Source: Limnoperna fortunei
Lineage: Eukaryota > Mollusca > Bivalvia > Mytilida > Modiolidae
Direction of reading: 5' to 3'
Length of the DNA stretch: 64,000 nucleotides
NCBI GenBank assembly: GCA_944474755.1
Contig: OX104111.1
Coordinates: forward strand, 98,312,805-98,376,804
Shown here: positions 13,801 through 25,400 of the stretch, piece after piece
How the letters are laid out: each line of letters starts with the position of its first letter
Numbering within the stretch: the stretch's first letter is position 1
Position numbers and translations under genes: made by a program
Notes under the pieces: generated by a model
Database searches by the model: none
Told to the model about the DNA's origin: nothing
The model's input: only the letters and a program-made list of their open reading frames with translations

Positions 13801-14290
13801 AACAAACTTGTGACACTACACATACTATAAAAGTGATACTACCGCAACGATGGTAGCAAAGTAAATTTAGAACAATGGAAAATAGTTTTGTGATAAATTT
13901 TCTTCACCTACTTACCGTTTTCCGATAAAAGCAACATTCGAAAAAAGTTATACAATAAAGCTTATTTTAAAATTTGCTTACATGTGATTAATTAACTTCA
14001 ATCTATAAACATCCGGTAAATAAAGTGATATAAGTGACTGGCTTGCTGAAATTATCAGATAAAGTCAGAGGAGTATGTCCACTTGATGTTTGGCGTCATT
14101 TGTGGTTCATTATGATCTACAATGACGTTATCGGAAGTCTTGTGACCAATTTTAATTAGATTTTATGCCGTTGACCCAGTATCGTACCTGAATCAGCTGA
14201 TTAAGGTGTTCTAATTTTACAGTGTCAAGGAAAATTGCTTCTTGTGTCATATACAATTACTACACTTGAACGAGATCAATATGAGGTTGA
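13801..14290. other. Non-coding, nothing recognised
   Basis: AT-rich sequence between the SINE and the inverted repeats. No open frame with splice sites and no repeat unit could be seen. Confidence 0.4.
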
Positions 14291-14357
14291 ATGGAGCAGG
14301 GTAGAATAATATTGACCGAGGCGAAGTCGAGTTCAATATTGTTGTATCCTGCTCCAT
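14291..14357. repeat. Inverted repeat (hairpin)
   Basis: The arms start ATGGAGCAGG and end CCTGCTCCAT, continue through a matching AATATTG segment, and enclose a loop of about 16 bp (CCGAGGCGAAGTCGAG). It is probably a short fold-back element or the remnant of a MITE terminus. Confidence 0.75.
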
Positions 14358-14554
14358 AAAACGTCACATTGATCAAAATTATATTATTACAAAATACTGA
14401 GTCCTGAATTTGAATAGACAGTCACTTTTGGGCTATACCTTTAGTGAATTGAAATTTTAAATAACACTTAATGAAATCAATAATCATTAATTTACAAAGA
14501 GAATCTAACAATGTGTGTTAATTTAACAGTTCATTCTGACGAAAATGAAGAGCA

Positions 14555-14682
14555 AAACACTCATTCTGCTCAATAAAAAGCCATATTGTACTCTCGTGAT
14601 TTGATTGGCAATCGTAAAAAACGGTATAGCCAATCAAATAACGAGAGTGCAATATTGTTTTTATTCAGCAGAATGGGTGTTT
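14555..14682. mobile_element. Fold-back / MITE-like element with ~54-bp arms
   Basis: The left arm (14555-14609) and right arm (14629-14682) are near-perfect reverse complements. Both contain CTCATTCTGCT / AGCAGAATGGG, a CACTCTCGTT-type segment and TTGATTGGC / GCCAATCAA, and they are separated by only about 19 bp. Arms this long with a tiny spacer are typical of fold-back or MITE elements, and the RNA would form a long hairpin. Confidence 0.8.
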
Positions 14683-15647
14683 AGATAAATCAGTATGATA
14701 TGAAATAAAATTTTATGTAATAATTATAGTTATTCTCTAGACGTAGTTCCATATCTAAAAACAAAAATAATAAAGAAAGTTTTCAACGCACTTAAAGTTG
14801 CAATAGGATCAGAATGACCTATAGGTAATACATGAAGGTAAAAAAAACCTGTTAACATAAACTAATTTTTAGTGTTCAGTTTGTACATAGAGATAACACT
14901 GCAAGCATGAAGAGAATCTAGAATATATCTAACTAAAAATAAAAAAAAACTCATGACCATTAAAGTCACAGTACCAATCCTAAACAGGGTAACCGGGAGG
15001 GGTTCACAAAGACCAAAACACTCTTGATAATGGACTATACTGCACGCTAAAAATTATCTTTCACAGTGGTAACACAACCATTGATTGGGGACGGGGGTGG
15101 GAGGTGGGGGGAAGGGGCAGTAAGTCAAAGACAGAGGAATTTATTTATTTAAAAAAAATTTAGCTCACACTGCTGGTTACACAGAATGTCTATAGAATCC
15201 ATGTTTTCGCAAACTGCGGGTTAGTAGTACAAGTATATATATTTGTCTTATTTATTAATTTTTTTTATCAATACGCGAGTAATTCTGAAAGATGCAAACT
15301 TGTGACGGAAATATATCGACATCTAGCTTTTTTTGTTAAACGCTCGGCCATCATATTTATCGGGACATAATGTAGATCTAGATAATGCTAAAAAATTACG
15401 GGGTACCAGCTAACGGGTTACACACCATTCGAAAAATAGTGATCCAATGTTTTACTCCAGGATTGACTCTTTACTTTAAATGAATAAAAAACTTAGCCTT
15501 CTTTGGATGTCCGGAAGACAAATCCTTAAAGTATAATGTTCCATCATTGTCTTCTTATTTACCAGTGGTGTATGATATCTATTTTATCAACACACTAACT
15601 CTCACACACTTCAGTAAAATCTTCATTAACACACACACCATTTCTTT
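14683..15647. other. Non-coding region with G-rich tract
   Basis: AT-rich and without recognisable exons. It contains the G-rich tract at 15087-15117 and short A-rich runs. Confidence 0.4.
15087..15117 (+). other. Potential G-quadruplex
   Basis: Successive G runs (GGGG, GGGGG, GGG, GGGGGG, GGGG) separated by 1-3 bases satisfy the usual G4 pattern. No adjacent gene is visible, so any role is unknown. Confidence 0.7.
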
Positions 15648-15800
15648 TGAAATGCCTGTGCTAAGTCAAGGTCCACTGCTATAGTTGATATATTTTCGTT
15701 TGTTGGTTCTTAAGTTTTGCCAGTTTCTTGGACTTTGATTTGTTGATTGTCTATATGGACAGTTACTTTGGTGTTCGGTATTTTGTTTTTACCTTCATTT
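15648..15800 (+). repeat. Interspersed repeat ('TGCCAAGTCAGGACC' family), copy 1
   Basis: Contains 'AAATGCCTGTGCTAAGTCA', a T/G-rich 'GTTTGTTGGTTCTTAAG' segment, 'CAGTTTCTTGGACTTTG' and 'GTGTTCGGTATTTTG'. Related copies are at 39340-39565 and 45990-46215. The family resembles an element frequent in Mytilus transcripts as I remember it. Confidence 0.7.
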
Positions 15801-15805
15801 CAAGT

Positions 15806-16345
15806 CCAGTAAAAGTATTGTTCCAGGTATCCTTCTTAGGCAAGTCCACTAAAGGCATAGTTCTAGGTATTGATATCTTCTTAGATAAGTCCATTAAAGC
15901 ATAGTTCTAGGTATTGATATCTAGTCCACTAAAAGCATAGTTCTAGGTATTGATATCTTCTTAGATAAGTCCATTAAAGCATAGTTCTAGGTATTGATAT
16001 CTTCTTAGATGAGTCAATTAAAGCATAGTTCTAGGTATTGATATCTTCTTAGATGAGTCCATTAAAGCATAGTTCTAGGTATTGATATCTTCTTAGATGA
16101 GTCCATTAAAGCATAGTTCTAGGTATTGATATCTTCTTAGATAAGTCCATTAAAGCATAGTTCTAGGTATTGATATCTTCTTAGATAAGTCCATTAAAGC
16201 ATAGTTCTAGGTATTGATATCTAGTCCATTAAAGCATAGTTCTAGGTATTGATATCTTCTTAGATAGGTAAATTATACATAGTTCCAGGTATTGATATTT
16301 TATAAAGTAAATCCCCCAATGTATAATATTCCAGTTATGTACAAT
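15806..16345 (+). repeat. 44-bp tandem repeat, about 11 copies
   Basis: Each unit includes AAGCATAGTTCTAGGTATTG, then ATATCTTCTTAGAT and an AAGTCCATTA junction. The core units are almost identical; outer units (from 15806 and after 16270) are diverged, and at least two units are shortened by loss of the CTTCTTAGATAAG part. It has no open frame of note. Confidence 0.92.
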
Positions 16346-16365
16346 ATAATTCTAAACTATTTCAG

Positions 16366-16404
16366 ACTGATGACAAACCAAAGGGTAAAAGAGGCCGTCC
16401 AAGG
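16366..16404 (+). CDS. Candidate 39-bp internal exon encoding an AT-hook
   Basis: A CTATTTCAG acceptor is followed by 13 in-frame codons reading TDDKPKGKRGRPR and then a GTAGGT donor, so the exon is symmetrical (phase 0-0). KRGRPR matches the AT-hook core (GRP flanked by basic residues), which binds the minor groove of AT-rich DNA in chromatin proteins such as HMGA. The partner exons were not found: the 44-bp array lies directly upstream and a fold-back element 480 bp downstream. It could be one exon of a long-intron chromatin gene, a relic, or chance. The coincidence of acceptor, donor, open frame and motif argues mildly for a real exon. Confidence 0.45.
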
Positions 16405-16881
16405 GTAGGTAATTTTTATTATGCAGTTTTACATGACAAATCTATGAAAATCACATACATGTACACGTATTCACGATGCTGTAATTTATTTATATTTAGT
16501 GTTTTGATTGGATAAAAACACTTAAATGGCGTCATCTCAGATAATTTATACATCGATATTTCCTTTGAGCGGACTACTTTCAGTATCCAATGTAAACAAG
16601 ATGGCGTTCTCCTAGCGTATCGTCAGGGAGAGGGGACAATGTTTTCTCTATCGCAATAATTTCCAATTAAATCGACTGAGATTTCTAATAAAATATAATA
16701 TATAAACAATTTAGTGTTTAATTTTGTTTTTTTCATATTAATATCTACAGAACCGCGATTCCTTTGGAACTATGTTTTGCATATCCCTTCGCTTTCCGGC
16801 CTAGGTAGGTTTTAAGGTCTAAATGGGTTTCGGTAACCGTTTTTGCTGTTTTAAAAATCGCAACGATTATTCACAGAATTA
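16405..16881. other. Non-coding, nothing firm
   Basis: No paired splice sites. A short segment near 16600-16660 is less AT-rich and contains AAGATGGCG, a YY1-like motif often found near animal transcription starts. The ATG in it runs only four codons. Confidence 0.35.
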
Positions 16882-17202
16882 TATAGGATTAAACACTGGG
16901 TTTTAGGAAATTATCAATGTGTAAACTTCGGCGACTCACTCACAAACTAAATAAAGTCCTGGGTTTTAGGAAATTATCAATGTGTAAACTCCGGCGACTC
17001 CCTCACAAACTTGACATAAAGTCCTTCGGACTTTATATATTAGGTTGTGAGTGAGTCGCCGGAGTTTACACATTGATAATTTCCTTTTTAACTCACTCCC
17101 TCACAAACTTGACATAAAGTCCTTCGACTTTATTTAGTTTGTGAGTGAGTCGCCGGAGTTTACACATTGATAATTTCCTAAAACCCAGTGTTTAATCCTA
17201 TA
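16882..17202. mobile_element. Nested palindromic fold-back element
   Basis: The outer termini are reverse complements (TATAGGATTAAACACTGGGT at the left and its complement ending 17202). Inside is a second inverted repeat built from the same sequence. The module containing AATTATCAATGTGTAAAC and CGGCGACTC appears four times, two in each orientation. The centre has a perfect palindrome, ATAAAGTCCTTCGGACTTTA plus T. This is the structure of a fold-back or MITE element that inserted into, or duplicated within, itself. Confidence 0.85.
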
Positions 17203-17778
17203 ATAAATACAATGCATATGCATCACCATAGACACAGGTTTTATGTCCTGGGAGACGTTAAGTAACATAATACAGGATGTCCATTTTATTCCGTTGCTAA
17301 GGGAAGATGAGATATCATAATTGTCAAGAATTGTCAAGTTTGGCATTAAAAGGAAGAAAAAATAGCCCCATGCCCAAATGAGAAAATGGCGTTAAACAAC
17401 ATTCAAACAAACAAACAAAAAAAGAGAAAGAAGTAAAAACAACCACTAGCATATATGTAAGTTGGGGTCATGGTCGACTAACGAAAGATAACTCAAAAGA
17501 ATTACAGTCAAATTTAATGTTGTAGAAAGATGCTGGTAAATCCACAGATAGTCCAGAACAAAATGTAAGTTAAAACTAATGTTCAGTTTGACTAGATATG
17601 TTTACTGATTGATTTTTTATTGGTTAAATTTCAGCGAGTAATAAATACATTAAAAACTGGTTATATATAACTATTTAAATTAAAGTACAAAAGGAGTTAA
17701 CTTATCTGTCAAAATGTAAAATACACGTATCAAGTACATCGGAAGCTTTTGACACTGGAAGTGTGTATTTTGGTTTTT
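17203..17778. other. Non-coding region with a simple-repeat element tail
   Basis: The segment ATGGCGTTAAACAACATTCA followed by (AAAC)n at 17384-17425 looks like the 3' end of a SINE or MITE. Otherwise nothing is recognised. Confidence 0.45.
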
Positions 17779-18729
17779 GTCTCGCCTGCGACGAAAGTCG
17801 CTGGAGGCGAGACATATGTATGGGAATCCGGCGGCGGCGGCGGCGGCGTAAACACTTGACATCTTGCTTCATATCTTTGTAAGCCCAAGCCCTAGGTCCA
17901 TCAAATTTGGTCCAGAGGTAGCTTATGATGAGTACTTGCCAGTCAGTCACCTGTCACCTGACCTTGACCTCAATTTCACGGTCCAGCGACTACGTTAAAG
18001 TTTTTGGGTTACGACAGTTCCTCTGTAACCACGCATGGTAGGATGACAATATTTGGTATATAGGTTGCTGATGACTAGTACATGACTGTCTGGTAGGTGT
18101 CACCTGACCTTGACCTCAATTTCACGGTCCAGCGACTACTTTAAAGTTTTTGGGTTACGACAGTTCCTCTGTAACTACGCATGGTAGGATGACAATATTT
18201 GGTGTATAGGTTGCTGTTGACTAGTACATGACTGTCTGGTAGGTGTCACCTGACCTTGACCTCAATTTCACGGTCCAGCGACTACGTTAAAGTTTTTGGG
18301 TTACGACAGTTCCTCTGTAACTACACATGGTAGGATGACAATATTTGGTATATAGGTTGCTGATGAATAGTACATGACTGTCTGGTAGGTGCCATTTGAC
18401 CTTGACCTCAATTTCACGGTCCAGTGACTACGTTAAAGTTTTTAGGTTACTGCTGTTCCCCTGTAACCAAGCATGGTAGGATGACAATATTTGGTATATA
18501 GGTTGCTGATGAATAGTAAATGATTGTCTGGTAGGTGTCACCTGACCTTGACCTCAATTTAACGGTTCAGCGACTACGTTAAAGTTTTTGTATTAGGACA
18601 GTTCCTCTGTAACTATGCATAGTATGGTGACAATAAATGGTATACAGGCCGCTGCTCATAATTAATGCTATTTACGTAATGCTTATGACGAAATTTATTT
18701 TCGTTACTGATGCGGAATTCAGGCGAGAC
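17779..18729 (+). mobile_element. Bounded repeat element with ~4.7 tandem 146-bp units
   Basis: The element opens with a hairpin whose first bases are GTCTCGCC and last bases GGCGAGAC (17779-17813). It closes with GGCGAGAC at 18722-18729, so its outer ends are inverted repeats. After a (CGG)n run (about 17829-17848), 146-bp units start near 17955, 18101, 18247, 18393 and 18539. Each contains CACCTGACCTTGACCTCAAT and GGTAGGATGACAATATTTGG. Every unit carries TGACCTTGA, the complement of TCAAGGTCA, a nuclear-receptor (ERR/NR5A) type site. It resembles repeats dispersed in bivalve genomes; the transposon class is not established. Confidence 0.8.
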
Positions 18730-19212
18730 GTTTTTCTGTGTCCACACTTGTTGTTTTTGAAATTTGTTTTTGTTTTTTTTTGTTCATAGGATTTCGGATT
18801 TGGAGAACGAAAGCTTATAAACATATATTAACGAGTCTCTGAAGCTGAAAAGTAGTAAAGTCTGAAAATATGTAACGCTTGGAATTCTGTAATTAGGTTT
18901 CATGTCAACTATTGCAGAATAATCTTCAATGTGGTTCTCGTGATAACAAATACGGAACGAGTTGGCGTAATAAACGTATTTGAATGATTGAATTATTTAG
19001 CTATTTAGTTTGTACAAAGAACATCATACATGGATCATATACAAAGTATCAAGTATAAAGTATTTTATTTAACCAATCATCGGCCCGTTAGGGCATATAT
19101 AATCAACATGTTAATCAAAGCGACACACTACATCACAATGTATGCAATTACACGATATTTATTACGATGTATCTTAATCTTTAAAATAAAACGCGCAAAT
19201 ATGTCTAGATAG
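18730..19212. other. Non-coding, nothing recognised
   Basis: AT-rich. A 60-codon open stretch near 19030 has no domain or splice context. Confidence 0.4.
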
Positions 19213-19480
19213 TGCATCATGGGGTAAATCGCAACAGATTAAGGTGGTTAATCACAGCAGTTCATTGGCGATACAACTCAGCAGATCATTTGGTGTAAAT
19301 CGCATGCTGATCAAGAGGGGGGTATATCGCAGCAGAAAAATGAGTGATTATTCGCAGCAGATTAAGTGGGGTAAATCGCAGCAGATCAATGGGTGTTAAA
19401 ACATACCAAATTTTTAAAAAGGGGGGGGGGTGCGGGTAAATCGCTGCAGATCAATGGGGTATATCGCAGCAGATTGCAGA
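19213..19480 (+). repeat. Degenerate ~30-bp tandem repeat
   Basis: About eight loosely conserved units share GGGGTAAATCGCAGCAGAT and TCAATGGGGT. The array is interrupted by a G10 run at 19421-19430. The divergence suggests an old array. Confidence 0.75.
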
Positions 19481-19714
19481 TCATACAATTTAAGGTAATC
19501 TACCAAAATAACCAGAGCAAATATTGTCAAACTGTCTAATGATCAATGCTAACTTCGCTATTGTACTCACATGATCATTGAAATCGGTGCTACAGATGGT
19601 CATCTTTTTGTAATATTAAATTTACTGGAACGTATGTTTCCGCTAGGAGAACGTTGAACATATAGGAATGTACAACAGTTCTGTTGACAAATATAGACTT
19701 CGTTATTTCATGGA

Positions 19715-20612
19715 ATGTTGTCAAGATTTGTCCCCATTGGCCCATGTTGTCAAGATTTGTCCCCATTGGCCCATGTTGTCAAGATTTGTCCCCATTGGTC
19801 CATGTTGTCAGGATTTATCCCCTTTGGTCAATGTTGTCAAGATTTGTCCCCGTTGGTCCATGTTGTCAAGATTTGTCCCCGTTGGTCCATGTTGTCAAGA
19901 TTTGTCCCCGTTGGTCCATGTTGTCAAGATTTGTCCCCGTTGGTCCATGTTGTCAAGATTTGTCCCCGTTGGTCAATGTTGTCAAGATTTGTCCCCTTTG
20001 GTCAATGTTGTCAAGATTTGTCCCCGTTGGTCCATGTTGTCAAGATTTGACCCGTTGGTCCATGTTGTAAGGATTTGTCCCCTTTGGTCCATGTTGTCAA
20101 GATTTGTCCCCGTTGGTCCATGTTGTCAGGATTTGTCCCCTTTGGTCCATGTTGTCAAGATTTGTCCCCGTTGGTCCATGTTTTCAGGATTTGTCCCCGT
20201 TGGTCCATGTTGTCAAGATTTGTCCCCGTTAGTCCATGTTGTCAGGATTTGTCCCCTTTGGTCCATGTTGTCAGGATTTGTCCCCTGTGGTCCATGTTGT
20301 CAGGATTTATCCCCTTTGGTCAATGTTGTCAGGATTTTCCCCCCTTAAGTCAATGTTGTCAAGATTTGTCCCCGTTAGTCGATGATGTCAGGATTTATCC
20401 CCTTTTGTCAATGTTGTCAAGATTTGTCCCCTTTGGTCGATGATGTCAGGATTTATCCCCTTTGGTCAATGTTGTCAGGATTTTTCCCCTTTGGTCCATG
20501 TTGTCAGGATTTGTCCCCTTTGGTCCATGTTGTCAGGATTTGTCCCCTTTGCCATATTGTCAGGATTTGTCCCGGTTGGTCCAAATTGTCAGGATTTGTC
20601 CCCTTTTGTTTA
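19715..20612 (+). repeat. Second 29-bp satellite, about 31 copies
   Basis: The unit includes ATGTTGTCAAGATTTGTCCC followed by CGTTGGTCC. The right half is enriched for variants AGGATTTATCCCCTTTGGTC and GATGATGTCA. As in the 8.5-kb satellite the period is 29 bp and no stop codon occurs in any forward frame. This yields overlapping 111-226-codon frames of the same cycling peptide (CCQDLSPLVHVVKICPRWS). It is unrelated in sequence to the first array except for a shared TTGGTC. It ends next to an (AATC)n element tail at 20628. Confidence 0.95.
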
Positions 20613-20627
20613 TCACTTTTCACCCGT

Positions 20628-20690
20628 CTAGAATATGGCTTTAAAATTGCTCGCTGTATGTTAAGCAAATCAATCAATCAATCAATCGGC
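20628..20690 (+). mobile_element. 3' tail of a dispersed element with (AATC)n
   Basis: GAATATGGCTTTAAAATTGC, TCGCTGTATGTTAAGCAAAT and then CAATCAATCAATCAATC match the tail family at 12262. It abuts the second 29-bp satellite, so the array may be the internal repeat of a larger non-autonomous element. Confidence 0.65.
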
Positions 20691-22439
20691 AGTTTTTGTG
20701 TCATAGAAAACAATGTACGATCCATGCGCATGTAACCGATATTTATTGTAAAAACACGACCCAGTAAACCTTATACCTAATAAGAGTTCAGTTGATCATT
20801 GTGTGAACGTTTGACCAGACGTCTATAAATAAATACAATAACATTATTATCAAGTCCTCAAATCACTGACATTCTTTAGCAAATCAACGTGTAATCATCT
20901 GTTTTTATTTAAAGACAACTTTCCCAAGGATTATTTAAACATTTTTAGAATAGATTGAAGTGGCGATAACAATCAAATTAGGCCACGCTGTACTACGTGT
21001 CTTTTTCACTTCGCATAGTTGATTTAAACTGAACAATTGATAACCGGAAATGGGGAAGCCGCAGACACCATTTATACTCTTTTAAAAACAATTTTTTTAT
21101 AGTTCAGGTGAAAAATGTGTTAAAGATGATAAGCCTTAACTTAAATCATTAAGTAGTTTACATATTTTAGTCTCGCTTAAGAATCAGACTTGTACACTTT
21201 ATTTTCCTTTTCAAAAGATTTAATTTAATAATTTAATAAGTTGGTTTAGTCTTTTACTGAATCAGAATTGTAACTAAGTATAGAAATAAAATGTGTTGAG
21301 TGACAGAAGGAGGTATTTAAGTACACATGCACTAAAATACAACACAATAGTTTAGAACTACGGTATAAATCTAGACTTTATTGCTCCGGATTTCCCCTAC
21401 CCAACACAAGAATTAAAAATATTCCGATTAATTGTAGACATTGTAATACATTCTATTTGCAGGAATGATTGAACCACGAGACACATCTTGATGACTCCGC
21501 CTTACACCGAATACATTGAGTTAGAAAATTTCAACAAATGAATGAAGACTTGTTGAAGAAACGATCAACATGTGTATACCTCAATCATTTTGTACATATT
21601 TTTTTTCTAAATGTTGATATCGAAATTCTGTAATTTGATAAGTCTAAGCAATTAAAAAAGCGAGAAGTTTGCAGCATAGTAACACATAATAAGATGTGTT
21701 TTTGTACAAATATGATACCAATATTGTGTTCACTTGTTATTTTCACTGCCTTTGAACCTGGTGCTGATATATATCCACAATATTTTATCATAAACTACAT
21801 TTGTACACCTAGGTATTAGGGAGTCATAAAAAAAAATGTATTATGACAAATAATTGAACAAATGTGTTTTTTAAATACATGTATTGATGAATATTTAGTA
21901 AAAGTCACTTTGAAAAGTAACTTTTTGAAGTTTTTTTAGTAGTTCTTAAGCATTGTAGTCTCCAGAAAGTCTATTTAAAAAAGTTATCAGTTCTCTGTTG
22001 TTAGTATAAGACACGAGTTCCGTTTTAACGCTCGAATTATATTTTATAAAGCTGTAGTTAACAAAATTGATAAAAATCATATAAAATGTTTAAAATAGCA
22101 CTTTAAGGAAAACAATATTTGAATCTAGTAGAATGCTGGACTAATGCTGAGACCGTGGGTAGTAAAAATTTATTTAGTTAAATATGCGCCTGTTCGGACA
22201 CAAATTTAACAATGCATTTAGACAAATTATTGAATCTTTACATTTAATTTACATGCATTCCTTTTCATCAGTTATTTTCACATTACAGCCATAATACGTG
22301 TATGAATATACTTGTATATTAAGTATCTCATACCCCATTTATTGGCATACCAGTTCATACTATGTGTGTTTCATAAAATGTGTGCTACTGTTCCGCTGCT
22401 TTTATTAGTGTAGTTATAAAGTTTTTATATTATTGTGAT
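20691..22439. other. AT-rich non-coding region
   Basis: No exon, repeat unit or RNA gene could be recognised in about 1.75 kb on either strand. Confidence 0.45.
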
Positions 22440-25400
22440 AATTCGTTTTCTGTCCAACGAATGTAGTGATTTAGTTTATACAGTACTGTAAATATTCGGT
22501 TAACGTTTTCTATTCAAGGAATGTAGTAATATACTGTAAACATTCGGGTAACGTTTTCTATTCAAGGAATGTAGTAATATACTGTAAACATTCCTTTAAC
22601 ATTTTCTATTCATGGAATGTAGTAATTTAGTTTATACAGTACGGTAAACATTCGGTTAACGTTTTCCATTCAAGGAATGCAGAAATTTAGTTTATACAGT
22701 ACTGTAAACATTCGGGTAACATTTTCCATTCAAGGAATGTAGTAATTTTGTTTATACAGTACGGTAAACATTCGGTTAACATTTTCTATTCAAGGAATGT
22801 AGTAATTTAGTTTATACAGTACGGTAAACATTCGGTTAACGTTTTCCATAGTTTATACAATACTGTAAACATTCGGGTAACATTTTCCATTCAAGGAATG
22901 TAGTAATTTTGTTTATACAGTACGGTAAACATTCGGTTAACGTTTTTCATTCAAGGAATGTAGTAATTTTGTTTATACAGTACGGTAAACCATTCGGGTA
23001 ACATTTTCTATTCATGGAATGTAGTAATTTAGTTAATACAGAACCTTAAACATTCGGTTTAATTTTTCTATTCAAGGAATGGAGTAATTAAGTTTATACA
23101 GTACTGTAAACATTCGGTTTACGTTTTCTATTCAAGAAATGTAGTACATGTAATTAAGTTTATACAGTACGGTAAACATTCGGTTTACGTTTTCTATTCA
23201 AGGAATGTAGTAATTAAGTTTATACAGTACTGTAAACATTCGGTTAACGTTTTCTATTCAAGGAATGTAGTAATTTAGTTTATACAGTACAGTATACATT
23301 CGGTTTACGTTTTCTATTCAAGGAATGTAGTAATTAAGTTTATACAGTACTGTAAACATTCGGTTAACGTTTTCTATTCAAGGAATGTAGTAATTTAGTT
23401 TATACAGTACAGTATACATTCGGTTTACATTTTCTATTCATGGAATGTAGTAATTTAGTTTATACAGAACGTTAAACATTCGGTTAACGTTTTCTATTCA
23501 AGGAATGTAGTAATTTAGTTTATACAGTACTGTAAACATTCAGGTAACATTTTCTATTCAAGGAATGTAGTAATTTTGTTTATACAGTACTGTAAACATT
23601 CGGTTAACGTTTTCTATTCATGGAATGTAGTAATTTAGTTTATACAGAACCTTAAACATTCGGTAAGCGTTTTCCATTCAAGGAATGTAGTAATTTAGTT
23701 TATACAGTACTGTAAACATTCGGTTAACGTTTTCTATTCAAGGAATGTAGTAATTTAGTTAATACAGAACCTTAAACATTCCGTTAACATTTTCTATTTT
23801 AAGGAATGTAGTAATTTAGTTTATACAGTACGGTAAACATTCGGGTAACATTTTCTATTCAAGGAATGGAGTAATTAAGTTTATACAGTACTGTAAACAT
23901 TCGGGTAACATTTTCTATTCAAGGAAGGTAGTAATTAAGTTTATACAGTACTGTAAACAATTGGGTAACATTTTCTATACAAGGAATGTAGTAATTTAGT
24001 TTATGCAGTACTGTAAACAATTGGGTAACATTTTCTATTCAAGGAATGTAGTAATTTAGTTAATACAGTACTGTAAACATTCGGGTAACATTTTCTATTC
24101 AAGGAATGTAGTAATTTAGTTTATACAGTACTGTAAACATTCGGTTAACGTTTTCTATTCAAGGAATGTAGTAATTTAGTTTATACAGAACGTTAAACAT
24201 TAGGTTAACGTTTTCTATTCAAGGAATGTAGTAATTTAGTTTATGCAGTACTGTAGACATTCCGTTAACATTTTCTATTTTAAGGAATGTAGTTATTTAG
24301 TTTATGCAGTACTGTAAACACTTGGGTAACATTTTCTATTCAAGGAATGTAGTAATTTAGTTTATACAGAACGTTAAACATTCGGTTAACGTTTTCTATT
24401 CAAGGAATGTAGTAATTTAGTTTATACAGTACTGTAAACATTCAGGTAACATTTTCTATTCAAGGAATGTAGTAATTTTGTTTATACAGTACGGTAATCC
24501 ATTCGGGTAACATTTTCTATTCATGGAATGTAGTAATTTAGTTAATACAGAACCTTAAACATTCGGTTTAATTTTTCTATTCAAGGAATGGAGTAATTAA
24601 GTTTATACAGTACTGTAAACATTCGGTTTACGTTTTCTATTCAAGAAATGTAGTAATTAAGTTTATACAGTACTGTAAACATTCGGTTTACGTTTTCTAT
24701 TCAAGGAATGTAGTAATTAAGTTTATACAGTACTGTAAACATTCGGTTAACGTTTTCTATTCAAGGAATGTAGTAATTTAGTTTATACAGTACAGTATAC
24801 ATTCGGTTTACATTTTCTATTCATGGAATGTAGTAATTTAGTTTATACAGAACGTTAAACATTCGGTAAGCGTTTTCCATTCAAGGAATGTAGTAATTTA
24901 GTTTATACAGTACTGTAAACATTCGGTTAACGTTTTCTATTCAAGGAATGTAGTAATTTAGTTAATACAGAACCTTAAACATTCGGTTTACGTTTTCTAT
25001 TCAAGGAATGTAGTAATTTAGTTTATACAGTACTGTAAACATTCGGTTAACGTTTTCTATTCAAGGAATGTAGTAATTTTGTTTATACAGTACTGTAAAC
25101 ATTCCGTTAACATTTTCTATTTTAAGGAATGTAGTAATTTAGTTTATACAGTACGGTAAACATTCGGGTAACATTTTCTATTCAAGGAATGGAGTAATTA
25201 AGTTTATACAGTACTGTAAACATTCGGGTAACATTTTCTATTCAAGGAATGTAGTAATTAAGTTTATACAGTACTGTAAACAATTGGGTAACATTTTCTA
25301 TACAAGGAATGTAGTAATTTAGTTTATGCAGTACTGTAAACAATTGGGTAACATTTTCTATTCAAGGAATGTAGTAATTTAGTTAATACAGTACTGTAAA

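Noticed and set aside
19668..20735. Overlapping 111-226-codon Cys/Pro-rich frames
   Set aside because: Same artefact from the second 29-bp satellite; frames are interchangeable and end with the array.
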